A stretch of DNA of 64,000 bases from contig NC_066522.1 in NCBI RefSeq assembly GCF_024679095.1, positions 14,846,253-14,910,252 on the forward strand. The letters are read 5' to 3'. Position 1 is the stretch's first letter; each line of letters opens with the position of its first letter. This document shows positions 11,378 through 50,400 of this stretch, piece by piece. The notes beneath the pieces were generated by a model. It made no database searches, was not told where the DNA came from, and was given only the letters and a program-made list of their open reading frames with translations. The stretch comes from Eriocheir sinensis. Its lineage: Eukaryota > Arthropoda > Malacostraca > Decapoda > Varunidae. The position numbers and the translations under genes are program-made.

Positions 11378-11385
11378 GTCTCTGT

Positions 11386-11432
11386 TAGAAGTAGTAGTAG
11401 TAGTAGTAATAGTAGTAGTAGTAGTAGTAGTA
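11386..11432. repeat. (AGT)n microsatellite just upstream of the CAP start codon
   Basis: About 15 GTA/AGT units starting within 10-15 bp of the ATG, so probably in the 5'UTR or core promoter. Confidence 0.9.
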
Positions 11433-12127
11433 AGAGCGTCAAGAAGGGCGGATTAAGTACTCTGAGAAGAAAAGGAGGTGGAGCTAGGGTGAGGTGATGG
11501 AGCGTTCTGCATATTCGCTATTCATCTTTGGTCATTTAAAAACGGCGCTGGAGGGTGAGCGGAAGGGCTTGTGTGTGTAGATAACGCGGAAGGGAGAGTG
11601 GGAAGTGTCGGAATTAATGGTGGCGTGAGATGAAGGAAGGGGCGATGCAGGTAAAAAGGAGACAGAGAGAAAGCTGGGATTAACGCCAGTGAGAGAGGGT
11701 CGCGCAGAGATGAAGGGGAGTGTGAGTGTGAGTGAGTGAGTCCGAAGTGCGAGATTAAGGACAGCTTGTTAAGGAGTTGAGGTAAAGTTTAGAGATAGAA
11801 AAAAATGATCAGAGCTTATTGGTATTGTTTAAAGGCTTGAAGAAAGGTGGCAAGTTATACACACTAAGCGCAGTCGAGCTGGATGTCTACTATGGAAAAT
11901 ACTGATAATGATAGTGGGATGCAAATGTGTGACCCTTCATTCCTGGATAGGCCTGACCAATCACGTGACACAGCAACCTCGATAGTACGTCCCGTCGTAT
12001 ATTTGCCGTAATTACAGGTATTATTATCATCGGCAAATCTTAATGCATCATGGTAGGTAGGAGTTGCATGTTGGTTTAATTTTTATGGGGTTGTACTATT
12101 AAAAACGCGAGTAATAATGTTTAGGTT
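11433..12127. other. Upstream region of the CAP gene
   Basis: The promoter should lie here if exon 1 carries the start. No clear TATA box or initiator could be chosen. Purine-rich stretches and a short GTGAGTGTGAG run are present. Confidence 0.35.
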
Positions 12128-12310
12128 ACCATGTGTGAGGCATCTCAACCCATACCGCTCCTAGGCCGGGAAGGAACTGGAAGGGTTGGTTGAACAGCCC
12201 CTACATCGACGGAGATAACACATGCCTTCGTTTCATAGAGAGAATCGGGTTATGACAGCCAGGGGATCGAACCTGCGTACTGCTTGGCGCTGAGTTGGTT
12301 GCTTGAACGA
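12128..12310 (-). mobile_element. tRNA-derived SINE, minus orientation
   Basis: On the minus strand an A-box-like AACCAACTCAGCGCC is followed by the B box GCAGGTTCGATCCCC (plus-strand positions about 12283-12306 and 12263-12275). The body extends to about 12128. Cloverleaf pairing is lost, so it is not a functional tRNA. Confidence 0.6.
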
Positions 12311-12639
12311 GCCTGCCGTAGTTTTAAGTTTAGAGAGGACATGTTTCGGTTTGTTACAAGTTATATTATGTCTGTTGGAATGCAGTGTAGTTTAGCGTAA
12401 GTTTATATATAATTGTAAGACTGGCCAACTATACGTCGCCTACACACCTTTTGATTATGTTATTTTTTTATAGAGAAGATTAACCTTTATCATTATTATT
12501 TTATGGCTTGAAGGAGGATGGGAAGCTGTACGCGCCCGTTTATAATTATCTTTTTTTCTTTTACAGGAAGAAGAAAAAGTGTGTAGAAAACGCGATTGTC
12601 AATGCCCGAGAAGAAAACGACGTGAGTGAATGTGTTGCA

Positions 12640-13300
12640 AGGAGGAAGCGTGGAAGTGATGTGTGTTACTTATAGGAAAAAAAATACGGGCAAAAACTCG
12701 CGAGAAAACCTCATTAAAATACCAGTAAGAGTGAAGTGAAAAAAAAAAAACCTCTGATCGTGGAAGTGAAGTGTGTTACCAGAAAAAAATGCGGAAAAAC
12801 TCATGAGATACACCTCATTAAAATACCTGAAGAAAGAAGTGAACTCCCCTCCCCCCCCCAAAAAAAAAAAAAACTCATGAGATACACCTCATTAAAATAC
12901 CTGAAGAAAGAAGTGAACTCCCCTCCCCCCCCCAAAAAAAAAAAACTCATGAGATACACCTCATTAAAATACCTGAAGAAAGAAGGGAACGCCCCTCCCC
13001 CCCCAAAAAAAAAAAAACTCATGAGATACACCTCATTAAAATACCTGAAGAAAGAAGTGAACTCCCCTCCCCCCCCCAAAAAAAAAAAACTCATGAGATA
13101 CACCTCATTAAAATACCTGAAGAAAGAAGACTCCCAAAAAAAAAAAAAAACCTCATGAGATACACCTCATTAACATACCTGAAGAAAGAAATGAACTCCC
13201 CCCCCCCAAAAAAAAAAAAAACACCTCAGACCGTGGAAGTTAAGTGTGTTACTAGAAAAAAGAAATGCGGAAAAACTCATGAGAAACACCGTGAGATACC
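12640..13300. repeat. 72-bp minisatellite array with flanking partial units
   Basis: CTCATGAGA starts at about 12800, 12874, 12946, 13018, 13090, 13152 and 13275, so most spacings are exactly 72. Each unit has AGATACACCTCATTAAAATA, then CTGAAGAAAGAAG, a poly-C run and a poly-A run. The flanks at 12649, 12759 and 13232 share CGTGGAAGT and AAGTGTGTTAC. Because 72 is divisible by 3, long open frames result on both strands. Confidence 0.95.
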
Positions 13301-13439
13301 TGTAAAAGTGAAATGAAAAAAATAAAACAAAACAAAACTGAGACCTTCAAGAAAACGATGCCCCAATAGTGCCACAGTGAACACGGGTAACTAAACTAAA
13401 CAGTGAATAAAGGACAGATAGCGTGAGAGTAAGAGCTAT

Positions 13440-13570
13440 TGAGTGAGCGCGAGCGAGTACCGTGAACGCCTGATATCTATAGTGGGAGGAAAAACAGAAC
13501 AAAGAAAGACTGCCAGCTGCCTCTCCTCTTCCCTGGGCCCTCGATGGACGCCGACGGTGGACGTGGTAAG
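13440..13570 (+). other. Candidate plus-strand first exon (weak)
   Basis: A GC-richer patch holds CCCTCGATGG, with G at +4 as in a good start context. It then has 22 coding bases and a strong donor CGTG|GTAAGTG at 13567/13568. No downstream exon was identified, so the evidence is the motif pair alone. Confidence 0.2.
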
Positions 13571-13860
13571 TGTTAAGATGACCTTTTTATTTTTTAGATT
13601 ACTTATTAATGAAGGTTATTCTGTTTTTGTTTTAATCCTTTTGTAGCTTTTTTCTTGGTTTATTATACTGCAAGCTTTTTATTTATGATTTTTTTTTACA
13701 GGTTTACGGGACATAATTTTTAGAATCTTTCGTGATACGGATGGTACAATTACACACACAAGAAAAGGGAATTGTTAAGTAACTAGAAACTTGATACGTT
13801 CACTGACGGGACGGGTTTCAATTAGAGTGGCAACTAAGGATTAAGTCGTGTGAGTATTTT

Positions 13861-13952
13861 ACAAGGAAGTGGCGGCAGTCGTGGTGGTGGTGGTGGTGGT
13901 GGTGCTGGTTAAGCGTGAATCAGTCCCAAGGAAGTGGCGGCAGTCGTGGTGT
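13861..13952. repeat. 25-bp direct repeat flanking a (GGT)n run
   Basis: CAAGGAAGTGGCGGCAGTCG occurs at about 13861 and 13928. The two copies bracket GGT repeats. Confidence 0.85.
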
Positions 13953-14230
13953 GTTGGCGGTCTCAGGTTATTGTCGTAAAGCAAGCCGTCCGAACATCTG
14001 CTTGGTGTCGCTTGATCAACCTCGACATGCAGTCTCGTTAACAGCCTCCTTGTTGTGGTCACGCCGATCCCACTTTCTCCTCCAGACTCTGCTTGGCGGG
14101 GTTAGGTTCGCATCCTCTTCCCCTTCCTCTCTCATCCTCCTGCCTCCCCTCTTCCTTATCCTGTCTGTAATTTATCTCCTTGTCACTTCCTGCTTATTTC
14201 TCTCCCTAATCAAGAAGGTGCTGTGGTTAT

Positions 14231-14660
14231 GGTTAGATCATCCTCCCTCCTCCTCCTCCTCCTCTTCCTCCTCCTCCTCCTCGTTCCCTTCTCCCTCCCG
14301 TCTCCCTTCCCCTGGCTCTCTTCTTCGGTTCTCTTCCTCCTTGCTTCCTTCTCCCTTCCCCTCACTCTCCTTTCCTTTCCCTCGCTTTCTTCTTCCTCCA
14401 GTCACTCCCTTCTCCCTCTCCTCTTCGGTTCTTCTTCCCCTTGCCCTCTTCCCCCTCCCTTCCCTCCCTTCTCCCTCACCCCGCTCTTTTCTTCTTCCTC
14501 TTCCCCCTCTTCGTCCCTCCTCCACCTCCTCGCTCCTCTCTCGTCCCGGCCTGTCCTTGTTAGCCTTGTACTCATCGTCATCCTCATCGTCCTCCTCCTC
14601 CTCCTGTTCCTTCTTTTGGTCCTCCTCCTCTTCCTCCTCTTTATTGGGCATATCATAACA
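14231..14660. repeat. Pyrimidine-rich (TCC/TTC) low-complexity tract
   Basis: Almost all C and T on the plus strand. Long frames here are Ser/Leu/Pro or Glu/Arg/Lys-rich artefacts. Confidence 0.9.
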
Positions 14661-14669
14661 ATAATATAG

Positions 14670-14745
<76 letters not shown>

Positions 14746-15161
14746 GAGAATGGTGGCGGCCTCAACCCACGTCACCTGAAGCTCCCTGTTGCACCTCCTC
14801 CTCCTCCTCCTCCTCCTCCTCCTCCTCCCTTCACCTTGGCCTTGTCTCGTCCACCTTTCCTAATAGTACGCAGATCAAGTAAAAAAAAATGTCTTCCCGG
14901 GAAATTTGAGCTAGAGTATGTAAATAAACTTCTCTCGGAATATTACTTGATCATTTTTTTTCTATGGAAGGTGATTGGTTATTTGACTCTTCCTAGTTTT
15001 TTTTTTTTTTTTACTTCCCAGTGTGATTTATATGTTATTGGGCGTGCGTACTAATTAGAGTGGCGCGTACGAATTGGTGATGCTGCGTCTCGCCCACAAC
15101 TCTCGGCGACGTAATGATGGTGGAGTGTTTGCATGCCTTCCGGAGTGTTATATAGGGCGAT

Positions 15162-15248
<87 letters not shown>

Positions 15249-15327
15249 ACACACACACACAGACAAAGTACAACGCAGGACGAGGAACTTTTAAATATAT
15301 AATGATAATATTGCTCGGGTTGCCATT

Positions 15328-15408
<81 letters not shown>

Positions 15409-15440
15409 CTCATTTCTGGGTTATATTACGTTACGACTGA

Positions 15441-15496
<56 letters not shown>

Positions 15497-15540
15497 GTTA
15501 TTATTATTATTATCATTATTATTATTATTATTATTATTTA
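14670..15540. repeat. Microsatellite cluster: (TG)n, (CTC)n, (CA)n twice, (TTA)n
   Basis: Runs at about 14670-14741 (TG), 14793-14830 (CTC), 15166-15261 (CA), 15330-15406 (CA) and 15441-15539 (TTA). The unique DNA between them shows no exon. Confidence 0.95.
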
Positions 15541-16023
15541 TAGTTTTGTTCAGTGAGCGTGAATAGCTACTGAAGATGAATAGAACGTGTAGATCAGGAG
15601 AGTGGCATTAAAAAGATCACGTCCACGTCCTCGCTAGAGAAATATATAACAAAACTAAACGAATATTTCTCACAACTTTCATATTTTTGTCACCAGATGC
15701 CTTGACGGGAATATTAACTCCTTCGTTCGTGAGTTTCATTTCGGATTAAGTTCTGTTGCGTTGTGTTCAGCTTGGTGTCGTCTGTGTGTCCTGTGCGCCG
15801 TTTTGGTTACCCCGCCACGCTTTATTTATACGGAGCAGATACAGACGGACAGATATAGGCAGACAGATAGACAAATCGTATGGAAATTTCGTACCCCGCT
15901 TAAGATATTCCACTCGTATACATATATTGAACGTTCACGTATCAACCTCGCTAACATTTATAGTTGACTACTCTTCTAAATAAACATAAACCAACCCTCG
16001 ACTCACCTTCATAATTTTACACC

Positions 16024-16300
16024 GTCCCCGGCAGTTCAGTGGTTAGCGTCCCTAAACTACGAATCTGCGGGCCTGGGTTCGAATCCCGGCCTGGGTAGTC
16101 GACGTGCTTCCCTCCCAGATGGTCGATAAGTGGGCACCTGGGGAAACTTGACGAAGGTAAACCGTGGTAGCCCGGATGTTACACCTGCCCTGTGTCGGGT
16201 TAATGGGTTCTCTCCCGTCACAGTCTCAAAGGGCCAACGCAACGGAGATGAGCACCGCCGCCACGCGCAGCTATAGCGTGTGCTCACAACTTTACCTTGC
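16024..16300 (+). mobile_element. tRNA-derived SINE
   Basis: A-box-like CAGTTCAGTGGTTAGCGTCC near 16032-16051 and a perfect B box GGTTCGAATCC at 16076-16086 form a tRNA-like head. A body of about 210 bp follows, including GAGATGAGCACCGCCGCCAC. The acceptor stem does not pair, so it is not a tRNA gene. Confidence 0.8.
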
Positions 16301-16464
16301 CAGAGATTTACCTCATTCTCTCCATTGCCTTATCTCCCACTCCTTCCCAAAATCTCTCTCCTGAATAGCAATCAAAACTCAAATTTTTCCTCATTTAGTG
16401 TCTCATTCTTCCTCTTTTCTCACCTCCCACTTCTTCCTTAAATTTTTCTTCTGAATGGCTACTA

Positions 16465-16670
16465 CAGTGAAACCAGATTGGCGAGATCATTTTTACGTTG
16501 TCTCCTGAAGGTCCTTTCCTCCCCGCCGCTCTGCAACTCAATCCCAACACCTATCATATTTGTTCTTCTCATATGTTCCCTATAGTTAACATATGAGTGT
16601 GGCAGAGCGACGAGAAGGAAAGGACCCGTGGGAACAACACAAACACGATCTCGTCAATCTGGTTTTACTA
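16465..16670. mobile_element. Foldback MITE with about 78-bp terminal inverted repeats, TA target sites
   Basis: The left arm starts CAGTGAAACCAGATTGGCGA. The reverse complement of the right arm starts TAGTAAAACCAGATTGACGA, and the similarity continues to GCTCTGC about 70 bases in. TA flanks both ends (16463-16464 and 16671-16672). The ends and TA duplication fit a Tc1/mariner or pogo-type non-autonomous element. The loop is about 50 bp. Confidence 0.8.
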
Positions 16671-16672
16671 TA

Positions 16673-16790
16673 TAGCACTGCATGAACGTGAACACAAACT
16701 CACAGGAACCTGACTAAACTCCTTGTCGGCCTTTGGATATAGTTGCTGTGAGAGCCGAAAGTGTCTGTGAATACGGGGCTTAAGACAGGA
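16673..16790 (+). mobile_element. MITE family R1, right-end fragment
   Basis: Matches the 3' part of the copies at 17564, 31092 and 31699: CATGAACGTG, CCTGACTAAA, GGATATAGTTG, then GAGCCGAAAGTGTCTGTGAA to a CCCGTATT-type inverted end. The left part is missing; the foldback MITE abuts this fragment. Confidence 0.65.
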
Positions 16791-17099
16791 GTGGCGTCGC
16801 TATGGGGAACCGCACGTGAGACAGAGGCAAGAACTAAGGAGGGTGTAAATCTTACCTGCTGAGGAGAAGCAGCGCGTTGACATATAGTGGCGGTGGTTGA
16901 GGTGTTCTGTGTTGCCTTGCTGTACCCCGCCCTATGCATGCCCCTCTCTCTCTCCCTCTGTCTCTAGTGGCACGCTGTTCTGATCAGTGTTTTCCCCTTG
17001 GCGACTCAAACGTTGTGTCGGGCGGTGGGGAGGTGGTGTTGTATGCCGCCTTGCTGAATGCCAACCTCTGTCTGTCCTTCTCTTTCTCTGCCGCCTCTC

Positions 17100-17170
17100 T
17101 CTGCACTGCGGCGGTGGTGGTGGTGGAGGTGGTGGGCGGTGGAAGCGGTGTGGTGGTGGTGGTGGCTTGT
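17100..17170. repeat. (GGT)n low-complexity run
   Basis: Imperfect GGT/GGA trinucleotides. Confidence 0.85.
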
Positions 17171-17563
17171 TGGAGGCTTGGTTACTGAACGCCAACCTAT
17201 GATATCACTCGTCCTCTCTTGTTCTCCCTCTCTCTCTCTCTGGTCCAAGCTCTCACTGTTTTCATTAATGTCGTGCCTCAGCGATTCGTCACGACTGGGC
17301 CACGTCACTATAACACAGCCACTACTGCAGCCAACCAACCAACCAACCGGCGGCCTCTTCTCTTAGTGCCCTCCCATCCCTTCACTGCTACCCGCTACAC
17401 CGTGAATGGACGGCGTATTGCGTGTCTCATTGAAGTCTTGTAGTAGTAGTAGTTAGCTGTAGTCTTCTCCCTCTCTCCTTTTCTTTAATCAAGGGTATAG
17501 CAAGATGAGGAAGTGGGTTAGTGGAGAAGGTACAGTTAGGGGAAGAGAGAAAACAGTAACTTA

Positions 17564-17786
17564 GGGTTGTATTACTAAACATTTCGTCGCCCAGGTTGAC
17601 ACATTTGACAAGACTTTCGTAGGAGTTGTGGGCATTTCCAGGAGTAGTTTTATGACCCTGGTGGTAGTTTGACCCTTCCTCTGTACCGTGAACCTGAAGA
17701 AACACTCATTAGAACCCGACTGACCCCCTCTTTGATCTTTAGAAATACATGATGTGAGGAGCGAAAGTATCTTATAATACCAACCT
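17564..17786 (+). mobile_element. MITE family R1, full-length copy
   Basis: The ends are inverted: GGTTGTATTACTAAACATTT on the left against GGTTGGTATTATAAGATACT from the right. The body shares CTTTCGTAGGAGTTGTGGGC and ATTTCCAGGAGTA with 31092-31314. No coding capacity. Confidence 0.8.
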
Positions 17787-17859
17787 AAGAGTGTGTGTTC
17801 CTCTCCACCCAAAATTGACCTTGCTTATAGGCCACTCCTCTCTATTTTCTGTTATAATG

Positions 17860-17960
17860 AGAGTGCTTAGCGGGCTTTTTTTGTTTTGTATGTTATTTTT
17901 TTTTCCCTTGAGCTACTTCCCTTACTGTAAAAAAAGTTGCATGGCGTAGGCTCGTTAATT
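17860..17960 (-). mobile_element. Family R2 fragment
   Basis: TTTTCCCTTGAGCTACTTCC then CTTACTGTAAAAAAAG resembles the inverted GGAAGCAGCTGAGGGTAAAA block at 50330. Confidence 0.4.
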
Positions 17961-18005
17961 CTTCTGATGTAGGCCTAGTTGTTGTTTTTTGTTTTCTTGT
18001 GCCTA

Positions 18006-18437
<432 letters not shown>

Positions 18438-18779
18438 TAAAACCCTCCCTCCTTACCCTGTTTTTTCTCTACTCTTGTTGCCAAGCTTAGTCTGCATGAG
18501 GTCCCTCGGTGCCCTCCCCTCCCCCCCTCTCCCCCTCACCCCCAAACACCTACCTTGTCTTATGGGTCTCTGTGTCTCTCGAAGGATGAACAGAAGAATA
18601 AGAGACAAACAAAACAAGCGAGCAAACAAACACGGGGTTAATATTAGTTTTGTTTTTACTTCCAAAAATTGCTGATAGTCTTACAGATAAAGAGGGTCGT
18701 CATGTTCCCTTTCCTCGGTGTAAATGAGCGTCAGGAGGGGATCTACGGGAGTCCTAGGAGTACACAAAGCCATTCTGGG

Positions 18780-18822
<43 letters not shown>

Positions 18823-19135
18823 ACAGGCACGCACGCACACACAGAGTTACAGTACTTACAAAAATATGAACATTTCACGACACATCGTTAACGGTAGAGT
18901 TACGATGGAAGGAGGAGGAGGAGTAGTAGTAGGAGGAGGAGGAGGAGGAGGGTGATGGGGAGATCGGGGAGACTTTCGTGGTTGCATGGGGCGGTTGTGG
19001 GGGTGGGGGGGCATCGGGGGGGTGGGCGTGAGGGGGGGGTCAGGAAACAGTAATCAAGAAGCTCTGTTTTTCACGTTGCCTTAAAATCTACTTACGGCGA
19101 GGCCCACACGGACCCCCGGCGGGCCTCTCATGGTA

Positions 19136-19210
<75 letters not shown>
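18780..19210. repeat. (CA)n twice and a GGA/GGG-rich stretch
   Basis: CA at about 18780-18818 and 19138-19210. G-rich sequence at 18904-19040 includes several GGGG runs. Confidence 0.92.
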
Positions 19211-19212
<2 letters not shown>

Positions 19213-19744
19213 ATACACTCGTCTCTTCCTCAACGTGGCGTGGTCATGAGTAAGTTTGGAGCCGTGCGGAACGCCAGCATTCAAGTCACATCCTTCCTGT
19301 TCGTCGTCAGAGTCGCACTTCGGGGACGCACACGTAACACTGATAGATGACGGACGCCCTGGGCTGGGTCGTGGCGGAAGGGCATCAGCAGCGTTAGTAG
19401 CAGGAGTAGCAGCAGCAGTAGTAGCAGTAGTAGTTGCAGGACGAGTTGGAGGGTGGTGGCCGGGGGTCCGTGTGGGTTTGAGTGTGTTGGGCGTGGCGAT
19501 CCTCAGCCCGTCCTTGGGGGGTGAGAGAGGGGCGTGAGTGGAGAGTTAAGGTGTGTGCGTTTTACCCAGTAATATATAAAAAGAATATAGCTCAATGTTT
19601 AGGCATAGACTTGGTTTAGGTTGCGCCATTGTTGGTCATGTGTTGTGACTTGTGGGAAGACTGAGGAACAGCAACAATTATGGTGCCGGACATAAGCAAG
19701 TGTGGCCTTGATTATAATATTTCCTTAAGCTTCAGTAGGTTTGC

Positions 19745-20042
<298 letters not shown>

Positions 20043-20322
20043 TTATATACATATATTGCAGCATTTTTTTTATACCAAAGTTGTGGTGGATTAAGTCTGT
20101 GGGTCCGGGTGGCGGATCAGAAGTAAAGCGCTGCTCTTCAGAATTGAGAGGAAAGGTGTTGGCTATATTGGGCGTGCACATGACACTTTGTGTATTTATA
20201 TTTTGCTGTTGTCCACGAGCCAAGGGTACGTAACGCGTCCTTGCGCTGCCCCAACACACAACGAGCGTTCACCTCGCGACTTGTAGCCTCCTAGCCGGCG
20301 AGCCGCGGGTCTGACGTGACGT

Positions 20323-47193
<26,871 letters not shown>

Positions 47194-47199
47194 CTGTGG

Positions 47200-47970
47200 G
47201 GGAGGAAAAAAATAGGTTAGAAAGGCTAGAAACGCGTTGAAGACATTGAAAAGGCTCTGGATCCGTTGAAGAGGAATATAATTGGTTGTTAAGGCTTCGA
47301 CTGTGTAATGTCACGGCTGGAGTTTTCGAGTTGCATAAGCGATGTTGAGATGCGCTTTAAAGGGTAGAGGTTACGGGTAGAAGAGTGTTATTCATTTGAA
47401 AACGTAGCTTGCTTAGTAGTTTGAATAATTTTGTAGGAGGAAACTATTGAAGGTGATACTGATGATGTACATATACTGAAAAAGATATCAAGTTCCACAG
47501 CATTTGCTAGAAGTTAGATAAATGCATGTCAAAGGTGGATAAGAAGATAAAAATGATTTGGTAATTTTGTTGGAAAGGGCTATTGAAGGTAAGACTAATG
47601 ATGTAGATATACTGTAAAAAATGTTAAGATCCCCAGCTTTGGTTAGAAGCTTGATAAATTTATGTAAAGAGTGGAGATAAAAATGATTAGGTAAGGTAAA
47701 AGTGATATTAGAGTCATACGCCTAGCCATACAAAGTAATCCCATCCATAAAAAAATGCTTGACAAAATTAAGTTACAGGATATAAAGAAGGAACTCGCGT
47801 GTCTAAATAAACGTTGCAAATCACTCTTCTTAATCCCGACAGTGGTTCATCGCAATTTTCCCATAGTAGTTTTTTTTTTTCATTCTGGTTAAAGTGGCGA
47901 GTACCAACTAGCGAACAAATCCTGAATGCGTGTTTGTATGTGTGTGTTTTGTGGTGTGTGTGTATGGGTA
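47200..47970. other. AT-rich sequence upstream of exon A
   Basis: No exon recognised. A loose duplication is present: GATGATGTACATATACTG near 47461 and AATGATGTAGATATACTG near 47597, each preceded by GAAGGT. Confidence 0.5.

Positions 47971-47973
<3 letters not shown>

Positions 47974-48016
<43 letters not shown>
47974..48016. repeat. (TG)n microsatellite
   Basis: About 21 TG units. Confidence 0.93.
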
Positions 48017-48018
<2 letters not shown>

Positions 48019-48067
48019 ACTGCACAGCGTATGGAATCGGTCAGGGGGATTGTGACTGATGGAGCGA

Positions 48068-48790
48068 CTGGTTAATGAAGAGGATCATATGGAGGATCAT
48101 GTGGCTGGCTGGCTGACTGGTTGACTGGCTAACTGACTGACTGGCTGGGTGACTGACTAGCTGACTGACTGACTGGCTGGGTGACTGATTAGCTGACTGA
48201 CTGACTGGCTGGGTGACTGACTAGCTGACTGACTGACTGGCTGGGTGAGTGGCTGGGTGACTGACTAGCTGACTGACTGACTGGCTGGGTGACTGGCTGG
48301 GTGACTGACTAGCTGACTGACTGACTGGCTGGGTGACTGGCTGGGTGACTGACTAGCTGACTGACTGACTGGCTGGGTGACTGACTAGCTGACTGACTGA
48401 CTGGCTGGGTGACTGGCTGGGTGACTGACTAGCTGACTGACTGACTGGCTGGGTGCTGGCTGACTGGGTTGCTGAATGACCATCTAGCTAACTGACTGAA
48501 TAACTGGCTAGATTAATGACTGGATTACTGGTTGACTGACTGACTCACTGACTGCCTGCCTTACTGACGGACTGACTGGCTGACTGACTGAATATCTGGC
48601 TTCATGACTGGTTGACTGACTTACCTGCTGATTGATTGGATGACTGACTGACTGACTGGCTCCATGACCCTCTAGCTGACTTACTTAATGACTGACTGGC
48701 TGAGTGACTGGATTGTTTATTGACTGACTGTCTGACTGCCTGACTGCCTGACTGTCTGACTGTCTGACTGCCTGACTGATGGAGTGATTC
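48068..48790. repeat. GACT-based minisatellite with 32/44-bp higher-order units
   Basis: GACTAGCTGACTGACTGACT recurs at about 48155, 48187, 48219, 48263, 48307, 48351, 48383 and 48427, with spacings 32, 32, 44, 44, 44, 32 and 44. The 44-bp form adds one GGCTGGGTGACT block. Decay into irregular CTGA/GACT words follows to about 48790. Confidence 0.95.
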
Positions 48791-48837
48791 AACCTGTTAC
48801 AAATAAAATGGTCACTATGCAGCTCTGAGTTCGGGGG

Positions 48838-48900
48838 ATTCGTGTTGAACATACATACATACATACATACATACATACATTCATACATACATACATACAC
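48838..48900. repeat. (CATA)n microsatellite
   Basis: About 15 ATAC units with one TTCA interruption. Confidence 0.94.
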
Positions 48901-49058
48901 TCAGGTGAGGGTTGGGGATAAAAGGAATCTATTTATTATGTCTGTCAAAACGCCACACGGAAGGGAAGGTTGATTTCTCTCTCTCTCTCTCTCTCTCATC
49001 TGTTTTGCGTCCCGTTGGTTGAGGTTTGCAATACAGTGTTTCTGACGGCTGCTGTTAT

Positions 49059-49204
<146 letters not shown>

Positions 49205-49468
49205 TGACCTTCACAGCGCTGACCCACTCACTCCACAAAGCAATACATTTCAGCAATACACAACACAGCACTACGCAACGCAACGCCACTATATATACAT
49301 GACACGCACGCAACACTCATGCAATACGAAGGATATGTGTCAATTTGTAAGCCCAGTTTTCTACACTGAACCAACACGTAATCTTGTAATGCACTCAACA
49401 CTCGCACATACTTACGCAACACACACACACACACAACACACACAACGCTCAAAACCGTCCATCCTACA

Positions 49469-50035
49469 GTGTTTCAATATTTACTTCCATGTGTTGTCTG
49501 TTCTCTATACGATTTTTTTTAAAGCCACACAAAACCAAATCAGTGAGTCAGTCGGTCAATGCATCAACTCAACACAACACAACACAACACAGCAAGAAGA
49601 CACTTTAAACCATCTGACAGTGTTTCAAAATTGACTTGCATGTGTTATCTTTCTTTTATACGATTTCTTTAAAGCCAGACGAAACCAAATCAGTCAGTCA
49701 GTCGATTAGTGCATCAACTCAACACAACACAACACAACAAGAAGACACTTTAAACCATCTGACAGCGTTTCAAAATCGACTTCCATGTGTTATCTTTCCT
49801 CTATATGATTTCTTAAAGCCAAACGAAACCAAATCAGTCAGTCAGTCGGTCAGTGCATCAACTCAGCACAACACAACACAACAAGAAAACACTTTAAACC
49901 ATCTGACAGTGTTTCATAATCGACTTCCATGTGTTATCTTTCCTCTACACAATTTCTTAAAGCCGAACAAAACCAAATCAGCCAGTATTCAGCCAATGCA
50001 TCAACACAACACAACACAACACAACACGACGTACT
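49469..50035. repeat. Tandem array, period about 144-151 bp, four units
   Basis: GTGTTTCA starts at 49469, 49620, 49765 (GCGTTTCA) and 49909. Units share CTTCCATGTGTTATCTTTC, TTTCTTAAAGCC, AAACCAAATCAGTCAGTCAG and an AACAC run. Confidence 0.95.
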
Positions 50036-50317
50036 ATTTAGTGACCCTCGCAACACTGAACGACAAAATAAAATAAAAAAGTTTACGAGCGACCCAATAA
50101 CCAGGTAGTAGTATTTTTTTTTTTTTTATAGTTGTTTTGAGTTCGGGGGTTTTCTCGTTCATCCATTATTCATTTATTCATAGCCCACAAGGATCCTCTC
50201 TTCTTCCCTGGGAGCCTTAACTTGAACGATAAGGAAGTTTTTTATGGTGACTGTGTGGTAGATAGATAGATAGAAGGATAGATAGGTAAATAGATAGATA
50301 GCTAAATCGATGGATGG

Positions 50318-50400
50318 ACCTTTTTTATAGCAAAGGAAGCAGCTGAGGGTAAAAGAAAATAATAATGAGAAAAAAAGCCCAGTTTCCTCTATTTTTTTTT
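50318..50400 (+). mobile_element. Family R2 fragment
   Basis: AGCAAAGGAAGCAGCTGAGG, AATAATAATGAGAAAAAAAG and CCCAG, as in the inverted copy at 40770. Confidence 0.55.

Noticed and set aside
12736..13158. 140-residue Lys/Pro-rich repeat protein
   Set aside because: The frame is open only because the minisatellite unit is 72 bp; there is no start context, splice support or known homologue.
13915..14765. Overlapping long frames rich in Ser/Leu or Glu/Arg on both strands
   Set aside because: Composition artefacts of a pyrimidine tract and a TG microsatellite; every frame is open because stops are rare in such DNA.
16024..16100. tRNA gene
   Set aside because: A and B boxes are good but the 5' and 3' ends do not form an acceptor stem and the similarity continues into a SINE body.
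48068..48480. CRISPR-like array
   Set aside because: Repeats are contiguous with no unique spacers, and the window is eukaryotic.
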